Shown in pieces: positions 23,747-36,486 of a stretch of DNA of 64,000 nucleotides. The notes beneath the pieces are model-generated. The model was not told the DNA's origin and ran no database searches. It was given only the letters and a program-made list of their open reading frames with translations. Source of the DNA: Polytrichum commune (Eukaryota; Streptophyta; Polytrichopsida; Polytrichales; Polytrichaceae); assembly GCA_950295325.1 (NCBI GenBank), contig OX485803.1, positions 60,281,554 to 60,345,553 of the forward strand. Direction: 5' to 3'. The position numbers were made by a program, and so were the translations under genes. Each line of letters starts with the position of its first letter. Position 1 is the first letter of the stretch.

Positions 23747-24125
23747 CTACACCAAATATGATATTTAGTGTCACCAAATTTAATTGTCTTGCTCAATATT
23801 AATTGTAAACATGCGGTGTAGTATCACCAACACTAAATATTAACCCAACAACATTTGTCATTCCTTGTAAGTTTTTTGAGGGATTATAGATTTACAGTGT
23901 GGCAATTACTGTCATTTACCAAGTATTTTTTCATCCAAATTTCAATCATCCATGACAATCTTTCATCAGAAGTTGTTGACAAGAGAAGGTAGGGTTTTGG
24001 CCAATGGATGAACTCATCCATCATCCATGACAATATTTGTTCACTTATTCAAAAGAAGTGTCATCCGAAAAGTTACCATAGTGACATGAAATACCATGTG
24101 ACACTAAATATCATATTTAGCGTAG
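23747..24125. mobile_element. MITE family A, best copy
   Basis: 379 bp. Ends CTACACCAAATATGATATTT and, inverted, CTACGCTAAATATGATATTT, continuing to AGTGTCAC on both (about 28-bp TIRs, two differences). It has no coding capacity. Target duplication is not clear, so the superfamily is open. Confidence 0.8.
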
Positions 24126-25179
24126 ATTTCTTGTGATGAAGGCTATATGTAACTGGTACTTACTTGGGACTTGTTTAATATGAATGAGCGACATATGATG
24201 AGTAATGGAGGACAAAAATATTACATAAGCACTAAAGAAACTCCAACCTCAATAAAAGAAAATGCGTCTCCATGATGGTCATTGGCAAAATTTAAATATG
24301 TAGTGTCCTCACATGTCCGTGTGGAAACAATATTCAAGCTAGTCCACACCTTTCATGTGATCTTTTAGAACTATTTACATTAGAGATGTACCGAAATGTA
24401 CATTGTAAACAAAACAACGTCATCTCAAAATACAAATGATCATTGTTTTATGTTGAGTCAATGTTGATACATACCCTCTAGGGTTTTAGTATTTCTAGAC
24501 TGCTATCTTTACATTTAACAAATAATTCAACTCATAATTCAACTCATTTGAATTGCTTAGCCTTTGGGTCTTGCAATTAGAAATCATAATACAAGTGATG
24601 AATTTCACAACCTTGTTTTTGGAGGGCATGGCTTGATGTGAAAAATAAACATGAATTCCAAGTAAGTATTCATCAAAAATCAAACGTCACAATGACCCAT
24701 TATGAGCCTCAAGGCGTCATACGTACGTGTTTTAAGGTTACATGTGGTTGGTTAAAGCTTCAGATGATAAATTAGGCTTTACCTATTTGTAATATATGAT
24801 TAATTGCAATCTTCCAATTGGACCAATACATGCATGAAAGGAAAGTACAACGATATTTTTAAAATTATAAAAACTAGACTTAAAATACATACAATTTGTG
24901 TTTGATCACCATTGTCACACATAACCATAGTTTTAACTTTGTAGTAGTTGTGTTAATTCAATTTCAAATCCATGGCTCAAGTGAGAATTAGCTTTAATAG
25001 TGGTTGAGGGTTGAAAACTCTTTTTATTTTTAAGTGATCACAAAGGTCCTCCCTATTCTATTTACAATTGAGCATAGAGTGGTAAGTTATGTTCCAAGCA
25101 TGTAATTCAATCTTTTCGTAACATGTGTCTTTTGATTTTATTCTTTAATACCAGTTCAATACCCTCAAAACACATGTCT
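24126..25179. other. Gene-free stretch
   Basis: AT-rich, nothing recognised. Confidence 0.5.
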
Positions 25180-25685
25180 TTTGGGTGGCCATTCTTAATT
25201 AAATATTTTATCATGTACAACCCATACATAAGTGTCCAATTAAGAAGAGTGATCACATACATACACATAAATTAGGTGTTGATTCATCTACCTTTAAAGT
25301 AGATGTGCCTAATTGTCTTACTTATCTTACTTGGACACCTATATTTGAGTTGTTTGTAGACAAATATCAAAAGACACGCGTCTATAAAATATTGGACAAA
25401 ATGTCAAACTATGATAACCATTGAAAGGTCACATAGTCAACACAATTGGGGTGGGGGTGGGGGTCGGGGGGGGGGGGGGGACAACACTTATATGACCACT
25501 TCAAGTGCATGAGAATCTCCACTTTGATGGTGAATAAGATATTCATACAAGCTTCAAAAATCATGAAGAAATTTGCAGCTACGGCCTCAACTTGGATTTG
25601 CAAACCGTCTAGTCATGTTGTATATCCTACAAAAAGTGGCCGGGGCTAGTTGGAGAAAAAATATATATTTAAGACCCATCTACCT
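25180..25685 (-). repeat. Dispersed repeat H with poly-G tract
   Basis: Shares AATTAGGCACAT/CTACTTTAAAGG-type sequence and the block ending TTGGATTTGCAAACC with 49640-50160 in opposite orientation. A G tract at 25448-25480 interrupts it. Related partial copies lie at 30735-30960 and 50245-50345. Confidence 0.6.
25448..25480. repeat. Poly-G tract
   Basis: GGGGTGGGGGTGGGGG-type sequence, then an uninterrupted G run. It could form a G-quadruplex. Length may be assembly-dependent. Confidence 0.85.
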
Positions 25686-25689
25686 TAAT

Positions 25690-27589
25690 TGTTTAGGAAG
25701 GCATAAAAATGGAAATTTTTAACTAGATTCTTGTAATCATAACATTATACAAAGCCATAACAATGTTCTATGGGACTGACAATATTCCATATAATGTTCT
25801 TGAATATTATGTGGAATATTGTCACTCCCACAAAACTATGTTATGGATTTGAATAATGTTATGACTGGGAATCAAATGACCCTAATTTATTTCGTTCCTC
25901 TTGATGCTATAGGGCTCAATAATACAACTTGGTATTCTATAGGTGAATCATGCTAGGAGTTCGTGGTGTCTATGTAGACTCATCTGTTGGCAAGGTGAAA
26001 ACGCAACGAACTATTTTATAGTTTGAGAACAACTACTTGTAGATCCATAAATGGCATCAAAGACATTGAATTAGTCTAATGACTCCAGTTGGGATGAATT
26101 GATCCTCAAACTTGTAGGGGCCTTGTTTTTACTAGAGCCCCTTCATCCATGATGGATGAGTTTACATAGATGCCACAACCCCAATCCAGTGAATCATCAT
26201 ATGGATGATAAATACATAGTCACTATCTTTAGAATTAAGTTACTTCTAACACTACCAATTTGATGATATTTCTTTACCTACACAAAAAAACCTACAATAT
26301 TGAAACACAATTGCTATCCTTGTTGCCAACATAACATTAATCAACTAATGAGGCGTGTTCACCAATGGTAATGGGCTTGGGTGAGGCGCACCACCCGTCC
26401 CGGTCTCTATGGTAGGTTTCCCAACAAGTCACCTGGTGCATCATGGGCCAACTTTATTTCTTGCTAGAATCCCCAACAATAGTCATGTCGGTCACGCTTG
26501 ATTGACTAGGCTCCTAACGACTAGACACCTAATGATGAACTATGCTTAAACTACAATTTATTGGAACAATCTCTGCGTCATAGAAATCATCGCCTCCAAG
26601 CCGTGCTCGGGAAGTAGGGGTCCCACATGAGTGGGAGGGTAGCAAGGTCACCTCTCATTGGCCATTTGGCTTCCCGGACTTTAAAATCAATTTCATTTCA
26701 TTGGAGGAAGTGCAGTTGGGCCATCCAGGTATACACCCTAGAACCTAAAAGCAACCTAGTTGTACACTCACCAGGCTAGGCAATGACCTACTAATCATGG
26801 CTAAGCATGGATATATTTCATTTTGGTACGGACAACTGGTGGTAGTTGGGCCTTGGCCCTGGCCTAGATTCAGTATGAACTCACAAAGATGCCAATATCC
26901 CACTTTGATTTGGTCGAATTTGTAATGCATGTCTGAGGGTCCCACGGAACAACTAATAACTATTTTAGTAATGTTATGAAATACAAATGTCTTAAATCTT
27001 AAATCCTAAATCCTAATCAATTGAGTTTAGATGGGGTCACTTTTGACATAATTGACTAAAAAGTGGAAGTATTTAGCTCAACTATACGTTTTTGTGCTTG
27101 GAGAGGCCCAACATGCCATGCGACACCCTAAAATATTTCACAATTTGTATACATACTATTTGTGAGAATGTCCACCACATTAACATCAAAGTTCCCGTGT
27201 TGGTTTTGGGTAATCTACCAATAAAACTTGAGTTCTTATAACTTTTGCATATGGAATTCAAATGAGACATACTTTAATGTATTGAATACCATGTAAGTTG
27301 CCAATGAGAATTATTTATAACTTATGAAAAGTAATAATAGAATCCATGCTCAACAACTGCAGCAACAATTTTTAGCACCATCCACCTTAATTGATGGTTT
27401 GTGCTTGGAGCATGTGTTGTTCTTCAAGATGACAACTTTTATTTAGTTAGTTTTCTTATAAAGACACCTACATTTGAGTGGTACGTGGTTTGGTGTGGCT
27501 CCCATGATAGGTATCAAACATACTTGTTATTGAATGAGATTGGATTATGTGCTTAAAATATGATAACCATTCTAAGGTAGAAAAACAAA
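25690..27589. other. Gene-free stretch
   Basis: 26330-26960 is less AT-rich (CACCCGTCCCGGTCTC region) and might be old retroelement debris, but no domain could be read. 25760-25860 has an inverted pair around TATTGT/ACAATA (AACAATGTTC, GAATATTGTC). Confidence 0.4.
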
Positions 27590-27775
27590 AAATGAGGAAT
27601 GACCATTAATGGTGCACTAGACTAAGGGTATAATGATTCTTGTGTGGACCCAAAATGGCAAATTGTAAAAGGATACGGTGATAGGTGGGATCTAGTGATT
27701 GGCCAGAAAGGTGTTGTTAAACATCACTTGCGGTCACTTTTGGGTGACATTGAGTTAATCATTTTGCGTACATTC
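27590..27775 (+). repeat. Dispersed repeat, paralog of 52890-53105
   Basis: TTGTGTGGACCCAAAATGGC and TCACTTTTGGGTGACATTGA are shared with 52890-53105 in the same orientation. Confidence 0.65.
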
Positions 27776-27784
27776 ATATGCAAA

Positions 27785-27960
27785 GTAGGATACACTCTAA
27801 ACTCCATAGTATCACACTTATGACAACCAAAGTGCACGTGTTATTATGGATCTCTATAGTGTTAACATAAATGCATGATAATAAAGAATTAGTGTAGCGT
27901 GTGACATTATGCAATAACGCAAAGTGCAACATTGTAATGTTGGAATTAATGATTTCATAC
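27785..27960 (-). repeat. Dispersed repeat, inverted copy of 8370-8520
   Basis: ACAACCAAAGTGCACGTG, TAGTGTTAACATAAATGCAT and AATTAGTGTAGCGTGTGAC correspond to the complement of the 8.4-kb segment. Confidence 0.6.
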
Positions 27961-28604
27961 ATGGGTCATGGATGATCTCCCAAAGCTGCACACATATGCA
28001 AAGCTTATGGTGTGATCGGGTGGTCCAAGAAGTCGAGAAATACTTGTAAAAGACCTTGGTGAAAGACCCTAACATAGAGCAAATCGGGAAGATAATGAAG
28101 AGGCCGGCAGGGAGAATAATACAAATTATGGATCTTCAAAACTTTGGAGACAATGAAAATTGGTTAGGTTCTTTGGTGGGTGGGCAACTGGATGATTTTG
28201 ATTTTGGGTTACATGAAGATATGGAAGCTTTGGATGTAGAAGGGAGGCATTTGGGTAGCCATGGCATTTAATACGGGCTTCATGAAGATGATGAAGAAGG
28301 ATACAAATTTGATGATTTTTGGACAACAACAATTGTGTTGTGGACTCATGGTGTGTATGTGTCCGCATAAGTGAACCCTCTTGGGAAGTTGAATCTTACA
28401 TTTTTCTTGCCTTCAAGGAAAACACTTTGAAGAACTGCATTTGTTTACACGATGAAAGGGAACTTGGTGGCACAACTAATTTCTATCATGTCTGAACTAG
28501 AATGAAGTTATGATATTCAAATTTGTACAAAAATAAGACACTGAAGAATATAATCTTAGGGAGCAATAATTCCGATTTAAGAGAGACGAGAAGGACTTTA
28601 CCTA

Positions 28605-28745
28605 GATGTGATCCATTTAGAGGAATTTACAGAATATTCCTCAATTTAGCAAATAAACTCTGAAAGATGTCAACATGTAATGTGTTAGTCTTGAAAACAC
28701 TAGGATCTTGATTGCTAATGCCCAAAATCTTCCCCGGACACCAAC
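28605..28745 (+). repeat. Repeat family E, partial arm
   Basis: TTTAGAGGAATTTACAGAAT, then GATGTCAACATGTAATG and GAAAACACTAGGATCTTGA, matching the central part of the family E unit. Confidence 0.6.
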
Positions 28746-30099
28746 CACAATGTATGCAGAATGGTTAAAACTTTGACTCATGGATCCCCCTATATCAACC
28801 TATAATCTAGTACCATATCAACCCTTGTGCGCAAGGATGCACTTTTCACAAATTGATTGACGATTATGAGTGACATACATTTGCACATTTGAGCTCACCA
28901 AATATTCATTTCAAGAAACACCCCTGGAAAATAAATATTAATATAAGGGACGTCAACCAATTGCAAGCATGAATGTAGCTCACCTTGTCTACCCTTTAAA
29001 ATTTCAAAGGGATGGCATTGCAAAGCTTAGTAGATTCTTACAAGTTGATTTGGAGACAACCAAGACATCAAATGCTAGACATGGGCGAAACCCCAAGCAT
29101 GTGATGAAGAATTCCATTGTTAGCTAAGAAGAAATTTATAGTGATTAAAAATTGGTGTATGAAAATGAACGTTGAAGTCAACATTGTCATCCAATGCATA
29201 AAATATTTCTCTTATATCTTCATCAACAATTGATGGGAGTATCCTGCAATATTACCAATTCCATGGTGCTTGACCTTTGATTCAAAACAACTATGCTTCT
29301 AAGGATATGTAGAAAACAAAATATTAGGGCTTGCATTTGAGATTAGTAAGCGGTGACCTTCACAAGGAGTAATGCACACACATGTATGGGAGCAAGCACG
29401 GTCAAGTATACAAAAAAATGCTCCAGTTTATTAAAACCATAATTTCTTTGGTCAAATGCCTAAAAGTAGTAGCAAATTGTTGTTTAAATTGGGGACTTTT
29501 TTTCATGTTGCCCTCTATTGTTGTGTTAGGTACTCAAATATAGAATATCAAGATGAGTTCTTCAAAACATATCATTAAAATTATTGCTAAAAAAATAATG
29601 GCTAAATATGGTTTTGGATGTAGATATCATGACCTTAATTATTTTGAAGTTGGATTTAAAAAAATAAACTATTCCTTGAATTCATTATAAAATTGAGGGC
29701 ACCATTACAAAATTTTGTTAAAAAAATAAATTTCATGCAATTTTATCATAGTTTAAATAAAATTTACACAATTACATGTTCAATATACCTACTTGCACAC
29801 TACTTGCATCGTCTTTGACAATATGTAGAATTTTCTTGAAAACAAATTTGTCAACACTGATTCCTTGCTTTTGTAGATTAATGTGTTTGTTGAATGTTTA
29901 AGATTTTTTCCTCTACAAAATTCAAAGTTAATATATAGTTTTAAATCAATTTCACTTAAAACTTATGCAGGGTAATGGAGTTGTGTACTTGACTGTGCTT
30001 GCACCCGTATGTATTCAACTCCTTAAAGACCTTCCCACATTGGTGAATTGAATCGCCTAGAGATGTGCATCACATGTGAGAGGCAGAAGACTAGGGTTC

Positions 30100-30121
30100 A
30101 TGATTAGGGTTTAGGGTTTAG
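30100..30121. repeat. Short interstitial telomere-like tract
   Basis: ATTAGGGTTTAGGGTTTAG is two to three units of the plant telomere repeat TTTAGGG. Too short to indicate a former chromosome end. Confidence 0.6.
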
Positions 30122-30485
30122 AACATATCCTCACATGGAATATCTACGGTATCATAACACATGGTCCATCTTCACACGTCAACCTCCCAAATGCCTTCCT
30201 GGGCATTGTGGCAGATCCATGCACCAACAATCAACAACTGGCATAAGAAGAAGAATTAGAATAATAATAATAAGAAGACACTCCACATATTAACATGTAG
30301 CACAATGCGAGGGTGTGGGTTGACATCTTTGGTGGTTTGCATTCATGTCAAAACCCGTGATATAAGGGAGAGAACTGCAACAATAAGGAGTGAGATTTGA
30401 ACTAAAAGCATCCATTCCCTAGAGTTTTGGGATATTAGATAGTGAGTGACATTACGGAGGTTGAAGTTACGGAGTATTAGAATGT

Positions 30486-30705
30486 ATTTTGATGCTCATG
30501 TTAGGGAGACTCTACTATACAAGCAAGGGTTTTGTTTGACTAACTTGCCTCTTTGAAAAAAATGTAACTAATTATTTGCATGCAATAAACTTATGAAACA
30601 ACTTTAATTTCTCATCATTTTCCCATACTCCATCTCTAAAAAATATTGCACAAACTCGAAGCCACTCTTCTTGGCCAAATCAACTTATTTTCGTTGTTTT
30701 CTATG
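30486..30705 (+). repeat. Dispersed repeat, paralog of 53115-53335
   Basis: GAGACTCTACTATACAAGCA, CTTGCCTCTTTGAAAAAAAT and CCATCTCTAAAAAATATTGC are shared with 53115-53335. In the 53-kb copy this segment directly follows the segment seen alone at 27.6 kb. Confidence 0.65.
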
Positions 30706-30734
30706 TATCTATGTTAGACTCAAAAGTCAACATA

Positions 30735-30960
30735 TTTAGGGTGCACTAGGAGGGGGGGGGGTTGCGTGGGGTGGTGGTGGACCTATACGACCTTTGATAA
30801 AGATAAAGATATTCATATGAACTCCAAAAATTGTGAGGAAAGCGGCTACAACCTGAATTTGGATTTATTAACCATCTTGTACTAATTGTATGTTTCACAT
30901 CGAGGAGAGGTGGGCTAGTCGAAAACAATAACAATTTACATTCTTCATTTATCAAAGTAG
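30735..30960 (-). repeat. Dispersed repeat H, partial copy
   Basis: A poly-G stretch, then GATATTCATATGAACTCC, AGCGGCTACAACC and TTTGGATTTATTAACCA match the 25.5-kb copy in the same orientation. Confidence 0.6.
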
Positions 30961-30992
30961 CCCACTCATCAGTGTTGTTTGAAGAAAACTAA

Positions 30993-31387
30993 GGGCCGGT
31001 TCACATGGATGGGGTCCCAAGTCCTATGTCCCACTCATGTTAGTAAGTCCCAACATGGAGGCAAAGTCCCAACTTTTGAGCCTCAATAGACCATTAAAAT
31101 ATGGCTGATTAACATTTAAGTTGGACCTTGATTGAATTTTCCAAAAAAAAAAAACCATGGGACTTGTGTTGAGAATTGGGTCTAGCTTTTTACTTGACCC
31201 AACTCGCAACACAAGTCCCAAGCCTCACCTCCAAAAGGTGTTGCCATGTAGGCGTCCATGTCATACTTGGGACTTAGGACCCCGTGTGAAGTGGTAAGTC
31301 CTAACTTCCATGCTCTCAACAACTGAGATTGCACGGATTGACGTCAAGTGACTTGGGACTGAGGACTTACGGACGTGAATTTGGGCC
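30993..31387. mobile_element. GGGCC-ended MITE-like repeat
   Basis: GGGCCGGTTCACATGGAT at the left and ACGTGAATTTGGGCC at the right are inverted. Internally, GGGGTCCCAAGTCC and CTTGGGACTTAGGACCCC form a second inverted pair. A TAA precedes the left end but the right flank does not match. Confidence 0.5.
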
Positions 31388-31848
31388 TGTTGGCCAAGCG
31401 TCCCTCAAGCTGGAGCGTTGTCAATCTAAGGACACTCTTCAAAAGCAAAAGAAGCTGGGACAGAATGTCTTACTGTCCTGCCTGGGACAGTTTGATGTGC
31501 ACATCAGTGTCGGTTTGTAACTCTTGTAGAACAAGAATCCAAAGTTTCCAGGCTCAGACATGACGCACAAAATACCAAATGCATGTGGGGCCAGGACAGC
31601 ATAAGGATTGTGCCTCCAGCACCTTCCATAAATTTGACAACTGTGCAGATGATCGCTAGTTTGATTTTACCCCTTCCCTTCCACAGGATAAATTTACACA
31701 CTAATTACATCCATTGTTTGGTCAGTATATCCAAATAATATCTGGGACCTTGGCAGGAGGTCGTGTTCTTTTGATTGTTGTCCATTTCATCTGCCAAACA
31801 TGAAACATGCTTAACGTTCATGATGCGAACAGACAATCCTGATGGATA

Positions 31849-32096
31849 TGTTAAGACTAGGCAATAGCCGGTGAGCGTAATGGTGCAAGTGACTAACAAG
31901 AGCCACGTGGTCGTATATATATGTTCAAGACTAAGTACATTAATTGGGCTTAGCCGCCACTTAGTAGCCTACAATACTATGTTTAACTAACCCCGGACCC
32001 ACTACCGCGGGGATAGTGTAGCCACCTTCCGGAAGGCGGCTACCGTCATCTATATTCGGCTATAGGTCGTGAGGCTAGCTATAGGCTGCCTTAACA
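31849..32096 (-). repeat. 3' LTR of the Copia element
   Basis: Same 248 bp as the right LTR with no difference seen. It is flanked outside by GGATA (31844-31848) and inside by the purine tract. Confidence 0.95.
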
Positions 32097-32105
32097 CTCC
32101 TCCTC
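32097..32105 (-). other. Polypurine tract of the Copia element
   Basis: GAGGAGGAG on the minus strand directly precedes the 3' LTR, as expected for the plus-strand primer. Confidence 0.8.
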
Positions 32106-32187
32106 GAACTATAGCGATTACCTCATTAAAAACTTTACTACTGTAAAACCCAAAGGGGAAAACCAGCAATAAAGAAAAGAGTGTAAT

Positions 32188-33729
32188 CTAGTTCGAAGTG
32201 AGTTCGTGTAAGGTTTTCATTCCTGCCTCTAACACTAGCTTCTTATGCTTGTAAGCCGGTAAGGCCTTTGTAAGCATATCGGCTATATTGTTTTCGGATT
32301 CTATCTTCTTTATTTCAATCTGGCCTGTTTCTATAAGGTCTTGAGCAAATCCGAATATATGTGGGCTGATGTGCTTCACCCGATCAGCCTTAATGAACCC
32401 CGTGTTCATTTGGGCGACACATGCTGCGTTATCCTCGAATATGACCGTTGGTTTGAACTTCTGGTTCATCTTGCATTGTTTTGCTAAGATCTCTTGCATT
32501 GTCCTTAGCCACACCGCCTCTCTTGATGCTTCGTGAAATGCTAAGAGTTCGGCATGATTCGTGGATGTGGCAGTCACAGTTTGCTTGGCCGATTTCCATG
32601 ATATTGGCGCTCCGTTCTTGATGAATATGTAACCGGTCTGAGACTTGCCTGTTACCTCATCTGTTTTGAATCCGGAGTCAGCATATCCTGTGATCTCGCC
32701 ATTTGTGTCATTTCTATAGTATAATCCGAGGTCCTCCGTTCCTCTCAAGTATCGGAGTAGATGCTTGACGCCATTCCAATGGCGGGCCGTCGGCTTTTGA
32801 CTGTGCCTCGCGAGTATGTTTGTGGCGAAGGCGATGTCCGGTCGCGTGTGTGTGGTTAGGTATGTGAAAGCTCCAACCGCTGTGAGGTATTTGGATCTAT
32901 CCACGACCTCCTCCTCCTCCGAGCAAGGTTGGTACGGATCGTCTTCGCTGCGGCTCCTCCCGATCATTGGGGCGGCCAATGCGTGGGCTTGGTCCATGTT
33001 GAAGAATTTGAGTACCTTGCGCGTGTAAGCTTGCTGGTGCAAGAGAATGCCACTTGGGAAGTGGTGAACCTGTAATCCAAGGCAGAATGTGGTCTTTCCG
33101 AGCAATTTCATGTCAAATTGAGCCGTGAGTAAGGTTTCCGTGTGCTTACATAATGCGGGTGATCCAATCAAGTTGAGGTCATCCACGTACACAGCCACAA
33201 TTACATATTGTGAATTCTGAGTTAATGTGAATATACATGGTAGGGTCTGGTCATGCAAGAACCCATGTGAAACCAAAAAATCTCGGAGTAGGTGGTACCA
33301 CATTCTGCCGGCTTGCTTTAAGCCGTACAATGCCTTGTATATGCGAAGGCCTAAGAATCTCCCGGGTGCGGGAGTTGGCAGTTTCGGGAGGAAATCTGGA
33401 GGGGGTGAGATATGCAACAACATGTCCAGGTTTCCATATAGATATGCTGTAACAACATCCATCAAATAGATCTCAAGTCTGAAATGAACTGCAAATGCCA
33501 GCAGGTACCTGAATGTTGTGATATCAAGTACCGGTGCGTATGTTTGGTCGAAGTCCTCTCCTGGTCGTTGAGAGAAGCCTTGAGCAACAAGGCGGACTTT
33601 GAACCGAAGTAGATCACCGTTGGCGTCAAATTTTCTAGAGAAAATGAGTTTGTGGCCAACTGGAGGTTTAGTGAGGTTAGTTGATACCTCGCCGAATACT
33701 TGGTGCTTCCTGAGGGATGCGTATTCGGA
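32188..33729 (-). pseudogene. Copia reverse transcriptase and RNase H segment
   Basis: The frame is open from just after the TAA to TAG 32188 (513 codons). It includes the VRLVAQGFSQ and DVVTAYLYG boxes, catalytic YVDDLNLIG and RNase H (GYADSGFKTD, SWKSAKQ, DMLTKAL). Without read-through it lacks a good start: the first ATG (33462) is inside the reverse transcriptase fold. Confidence 0.9.
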
Positions 33730-33732
33730 TTA

Positions 33733-36207
33733 TAGAGCTTTGTTCCAATCGGGCCATTCCGGTGAGGCCTTGGCCTCGGCCAATGTGAGTGGATCCGGTG
33801 CAACCTCGGTGCTGAACGTGGTCCTTTGTACCTTAGTGGACTTGGAATTGAGAGGTGCCAACCGTTTGTTGGGTATGGTGTTACCTGTTCCAGGTAGTGG
33901 GTTTCTAAGCACTCTAGGTCCGGAGTAGAAACCATCGGGAATCTGTTCTGCAAGGTCCTTCAAGTTCAGAAGTTTGGTGACTTCGGTATCGGCTAGGGAG
34001 GTTCGAGGGTCCGGATTATGGGTTAATGTTTCCGGGGCCTGAAAGTTTAAGGGAACCTGCTTGACCGTGCGGTCAACCGGTGGAGTTGAGAATGTATGTT
34101 CCATAAACTTACAGTTTACTAGCCTGGCTTTGAGGATGGCCCCGTTCTTGGGGTCCATGTATCTGATGATGCTGGGTGAGTCGTATCCGAGGTAGATTGC
34201 CTCGGAGCGATGGGTACCAATGGTTCTTCGTTGTGGTTCAGGTACAGGTACCCAAACTTGGCAACCAAATACTCGTAAATGGGTAATATTGGGTGGCCGG
34301 CCGGCAATGAGTTCAAGGGGTGTCTGTTGGTTGAGTAAGGTTGGTCTCAACCTTAGGAGGGCTGTAGCATGAAGGACCGTATGGCCCCAAAATGAATCCG
34401 GTAACTTGGCATGAATGAGCAGGGGCCTAGTTACTAATTGGACTTTCTTGATGAACGCTTCCGCAAGACCATTTTGCGAGTGTTCATAGGGTACTGCATA
34501 GGTAAGGGTGATTCCTGTTGCGGTACAATAATCCTCAAATGCCTGTGATCGAAATTCTAATGCATTGTCCATCCGAAGGAACTTAACAGGGTGTTCAGGA
34601 AAATGGTTTTTATAACGTATCAGAATTGCAAGAATTCTGGAAAATACAAGGTTCCTAGTGGTTAGGAGGGCTACCTCTAGGTGGCTCCCGGATGCATCTA
34701 TGAGCACTAGGAAATACCGAAATGAACTTGAAGGTGGGTTGATGGGTCCACAGATATCACCTTGAAGTCGGTGGAGCGGTGGCGGCAATTCGGTGGGGAG
34801 TTGCCAATGGGACGGCCTCTTGATCATCTTGCCTTGAATGCACGCCTCACAGGGGGTTATCTTGGCAGCATCCGCGGATGTAAGGTTATGGCCGGCCAGA
34901 AGGGGAATCATCCTCCGAAATATAGTAGTGCCAGGGTGCCCAAGCCTTTTGTGCCATATATCTGAGAGGGCAGCCGCCGTGAGATATAGGCCAGTTTTCC
35001 GGGCTAAGTTGCGGTTTGTGGCAGCGGGGTCTCCCTCCCGTGCAACCGGGCCAACTTCTTCCTCAACCCTAGGGGCGGGGCTAATCGCTTTGATAGCGAT
35101 CTCATATAGGCCGTCGACTCCCGCAACTGCGGTGGCGAGGGTTCTCTGTCCCTGCCTGAGTGCCAGCGCCTCTTCATCGTTCTCTATTGTGGTAGAGACG
35201 TGGATACCATTTGCCCTTAAGTCCCGGTAGCTGATCAGGCTCCGGGGGGCATCGGGAGCATACATAGCGTCCCGGCATGTTATCGGGTGGTCCCCGGGCA
35301 ACAAAACAGTTGCTGTACCTTCTTTGAAGGTTATGTTTTTCTGTCCCGCTATTGTTGTAACGTGGCTAGTCCGCCAACCTATGTTACTAGCCGGGAATGA
35401 GAAAAACATTAAACTCCTCAATATGGTATGTGTAGAGGCGCTGTCCAAGAGGGCAGCCTCCATACCTTGAGTCATTGGAGTTGTGACAGTCATGTAATTC
35501 TCTATATCCATATCAGGGATGGATGGAATTTGGACTGCGTGAGATTCTCTATTTTGGCTACGTAATTTCTGTAGCTCCCTATACATCTCAATTACGTAAG
35601 CCGATGCTCGGCAATCCCTAGCATAATGGCCTGGGCGGCCACATTTATGACATGAGGATGTGGATTGCTTTGAGGCTTTATGTTTTGGTGGAACATACCT
35701 CGGTTTTTGATCCCTAGGCTTGAATTTGAATGACCTAGGTGGAGGTCGGCGTTGGAAACCCCTTGGTGATCGGCGCGGTGCCTCCGAGAGGTGTACAGCC
35801 GGCGCTCCTTTTGATGGTCCAGCAGCTATCATGGCGTGGATCTCACGTGCGGGCCTGGATTCTGCATTTTTAAGTAACATGGCCTGATGTTTCTCTGCGA
35901 GAAGGAGGTGAGACATCAGTGTGCTATGTTTCTCAAATTTCATGTTTCGGTATTGCTGGGCAAGAATTGCAGAAGCAGGTGGAAAGGTGGAGAGAGTCTT
36001 ATCGATCAGTTGAGCCTCGGTTACTGGCTCGCCGCAGAGGCTAAGCTGAGATGAGATTCGGTGGAGTTCCCCGTTGAATGAGAGTAGGTCGGGAAAGTCA
36101 AGGGCCCTGAGATTAATCCAGTCATTTCTAGCCTCGGGTAGAAAGATGGTTTGTTCATGATGGAACCTGTCACGTAGCTGAGTCCACAAGTCAGCGGGGT
36201 GATCCAC
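33733..36207 (-). pseudogene. Copia Gag C-terminus, protease and integrase segment
   Basis: 825 codons, with the first Met after the gag stop used as nominal start. It contains the rest of Gag, the zinc knuckle, protease, the pre-integrase zinc motif and the integrase core with all three acidic residues present. It ends WNKAL at TAA, exactly where Copia polyproteins usually enter the reverse transcriptase. Confidence 0.9.
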
Positions 36208-36249
36208 TTTAATGTATTGTTGTCTCAGGGATGGGTGTATGTGCCTTCA

Positions 36250-36486
36250 GAGAAGAATCAATACTTGACATTTGAGAGAATCTGGTTGACCCTCGGCTGT
36301 AGTTTTATCAAGATAGATAGTTGTCTCTTCGGCTCCTAGAGTTACCCTAGCATCATTTTCCCATTCTAGATAGTTTGACCCATCGACAGCAAGGGGAGTA
36401 AATTTGGTTTTCATGTTTGCACCGATATTTGCTGGAGGTCGGTTTATGGTAGCTAATGTCACTCTCGGATTCGAAGATGATGCCAT
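36250..36486 (-). pseudogene. Copia Gag N-terminal segment before the TGA stop
   Basis: It opens MASSSNP and reaches the conserved FTPLAVDGSNYLEWENDARV box typical of Copia Gag, which marks the start. It ends after about 79 codons at TGA. The next codons continue Gag-like sequence (HPSLRQQYIKVDHPADLW), so the stop lies inside the domain. Confidence 0.85.

Larger units (their letters stand above)
28061..30485. other. Gene-free stretch
   Basis: An acidic 71-codon ORF at 28056-28271 (GGQLDDFDFGLHEDMEAL) is the only noteworthy frame; no family recognised, probably a fragment. The remainder is AT-rich. Confidence 0.4.
32188..36486 (-). pseudogene. Copia gag-pol, one frame with two in-frame stops
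   Basis: One frame runs from ATG 36486 to TAG 32188 (1433 codons) and is interrupted only by TGA at 36247-36249 in Gag and TAA at 33730-33732 just before the reverse transcriptase. Domains in order: Gag; CCHC zinc knuckle at 35611-35652 (C-x2-C-x4-H-x4-C); protease with DSAS (Asp codon 35443-35445); an integrase zinc-binding segment (WHKRLGHP, then CEAC); the integrase triad at codons ending 34758, 34569 and 34461, the last pair spaced D-x35-E; reverse transcriptase YVDD at 33178-33189; RNase H with ADSG near 32679 and an AELLAF segment. The frame is open on both sides of each stop and homology-like sequence continues, so these are point nonsense changes, not frameshifts. Confidence 0.93.

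Noticed and set aside
30100-30121. Former telomere or chromosome fusion point
   Set aside because: Only two to three TTTAGGG units; such short runs occur by chance and in promoters.
33462-33953. 163-codon minus-strand ORF across the integrase/reverse transcriptase boundary
   Set aside because: It is in a different frame from gag-pol, and the gag-pol frame itself reads as reverse transcriptase through the same bases apart from one stop.
34838-35230. 130-codon plus-strand ORF and other plus-strand ORFs inside the Copia element
   Set aside because: Antisense shadows of the gag-pol frame with no recognisable domain.
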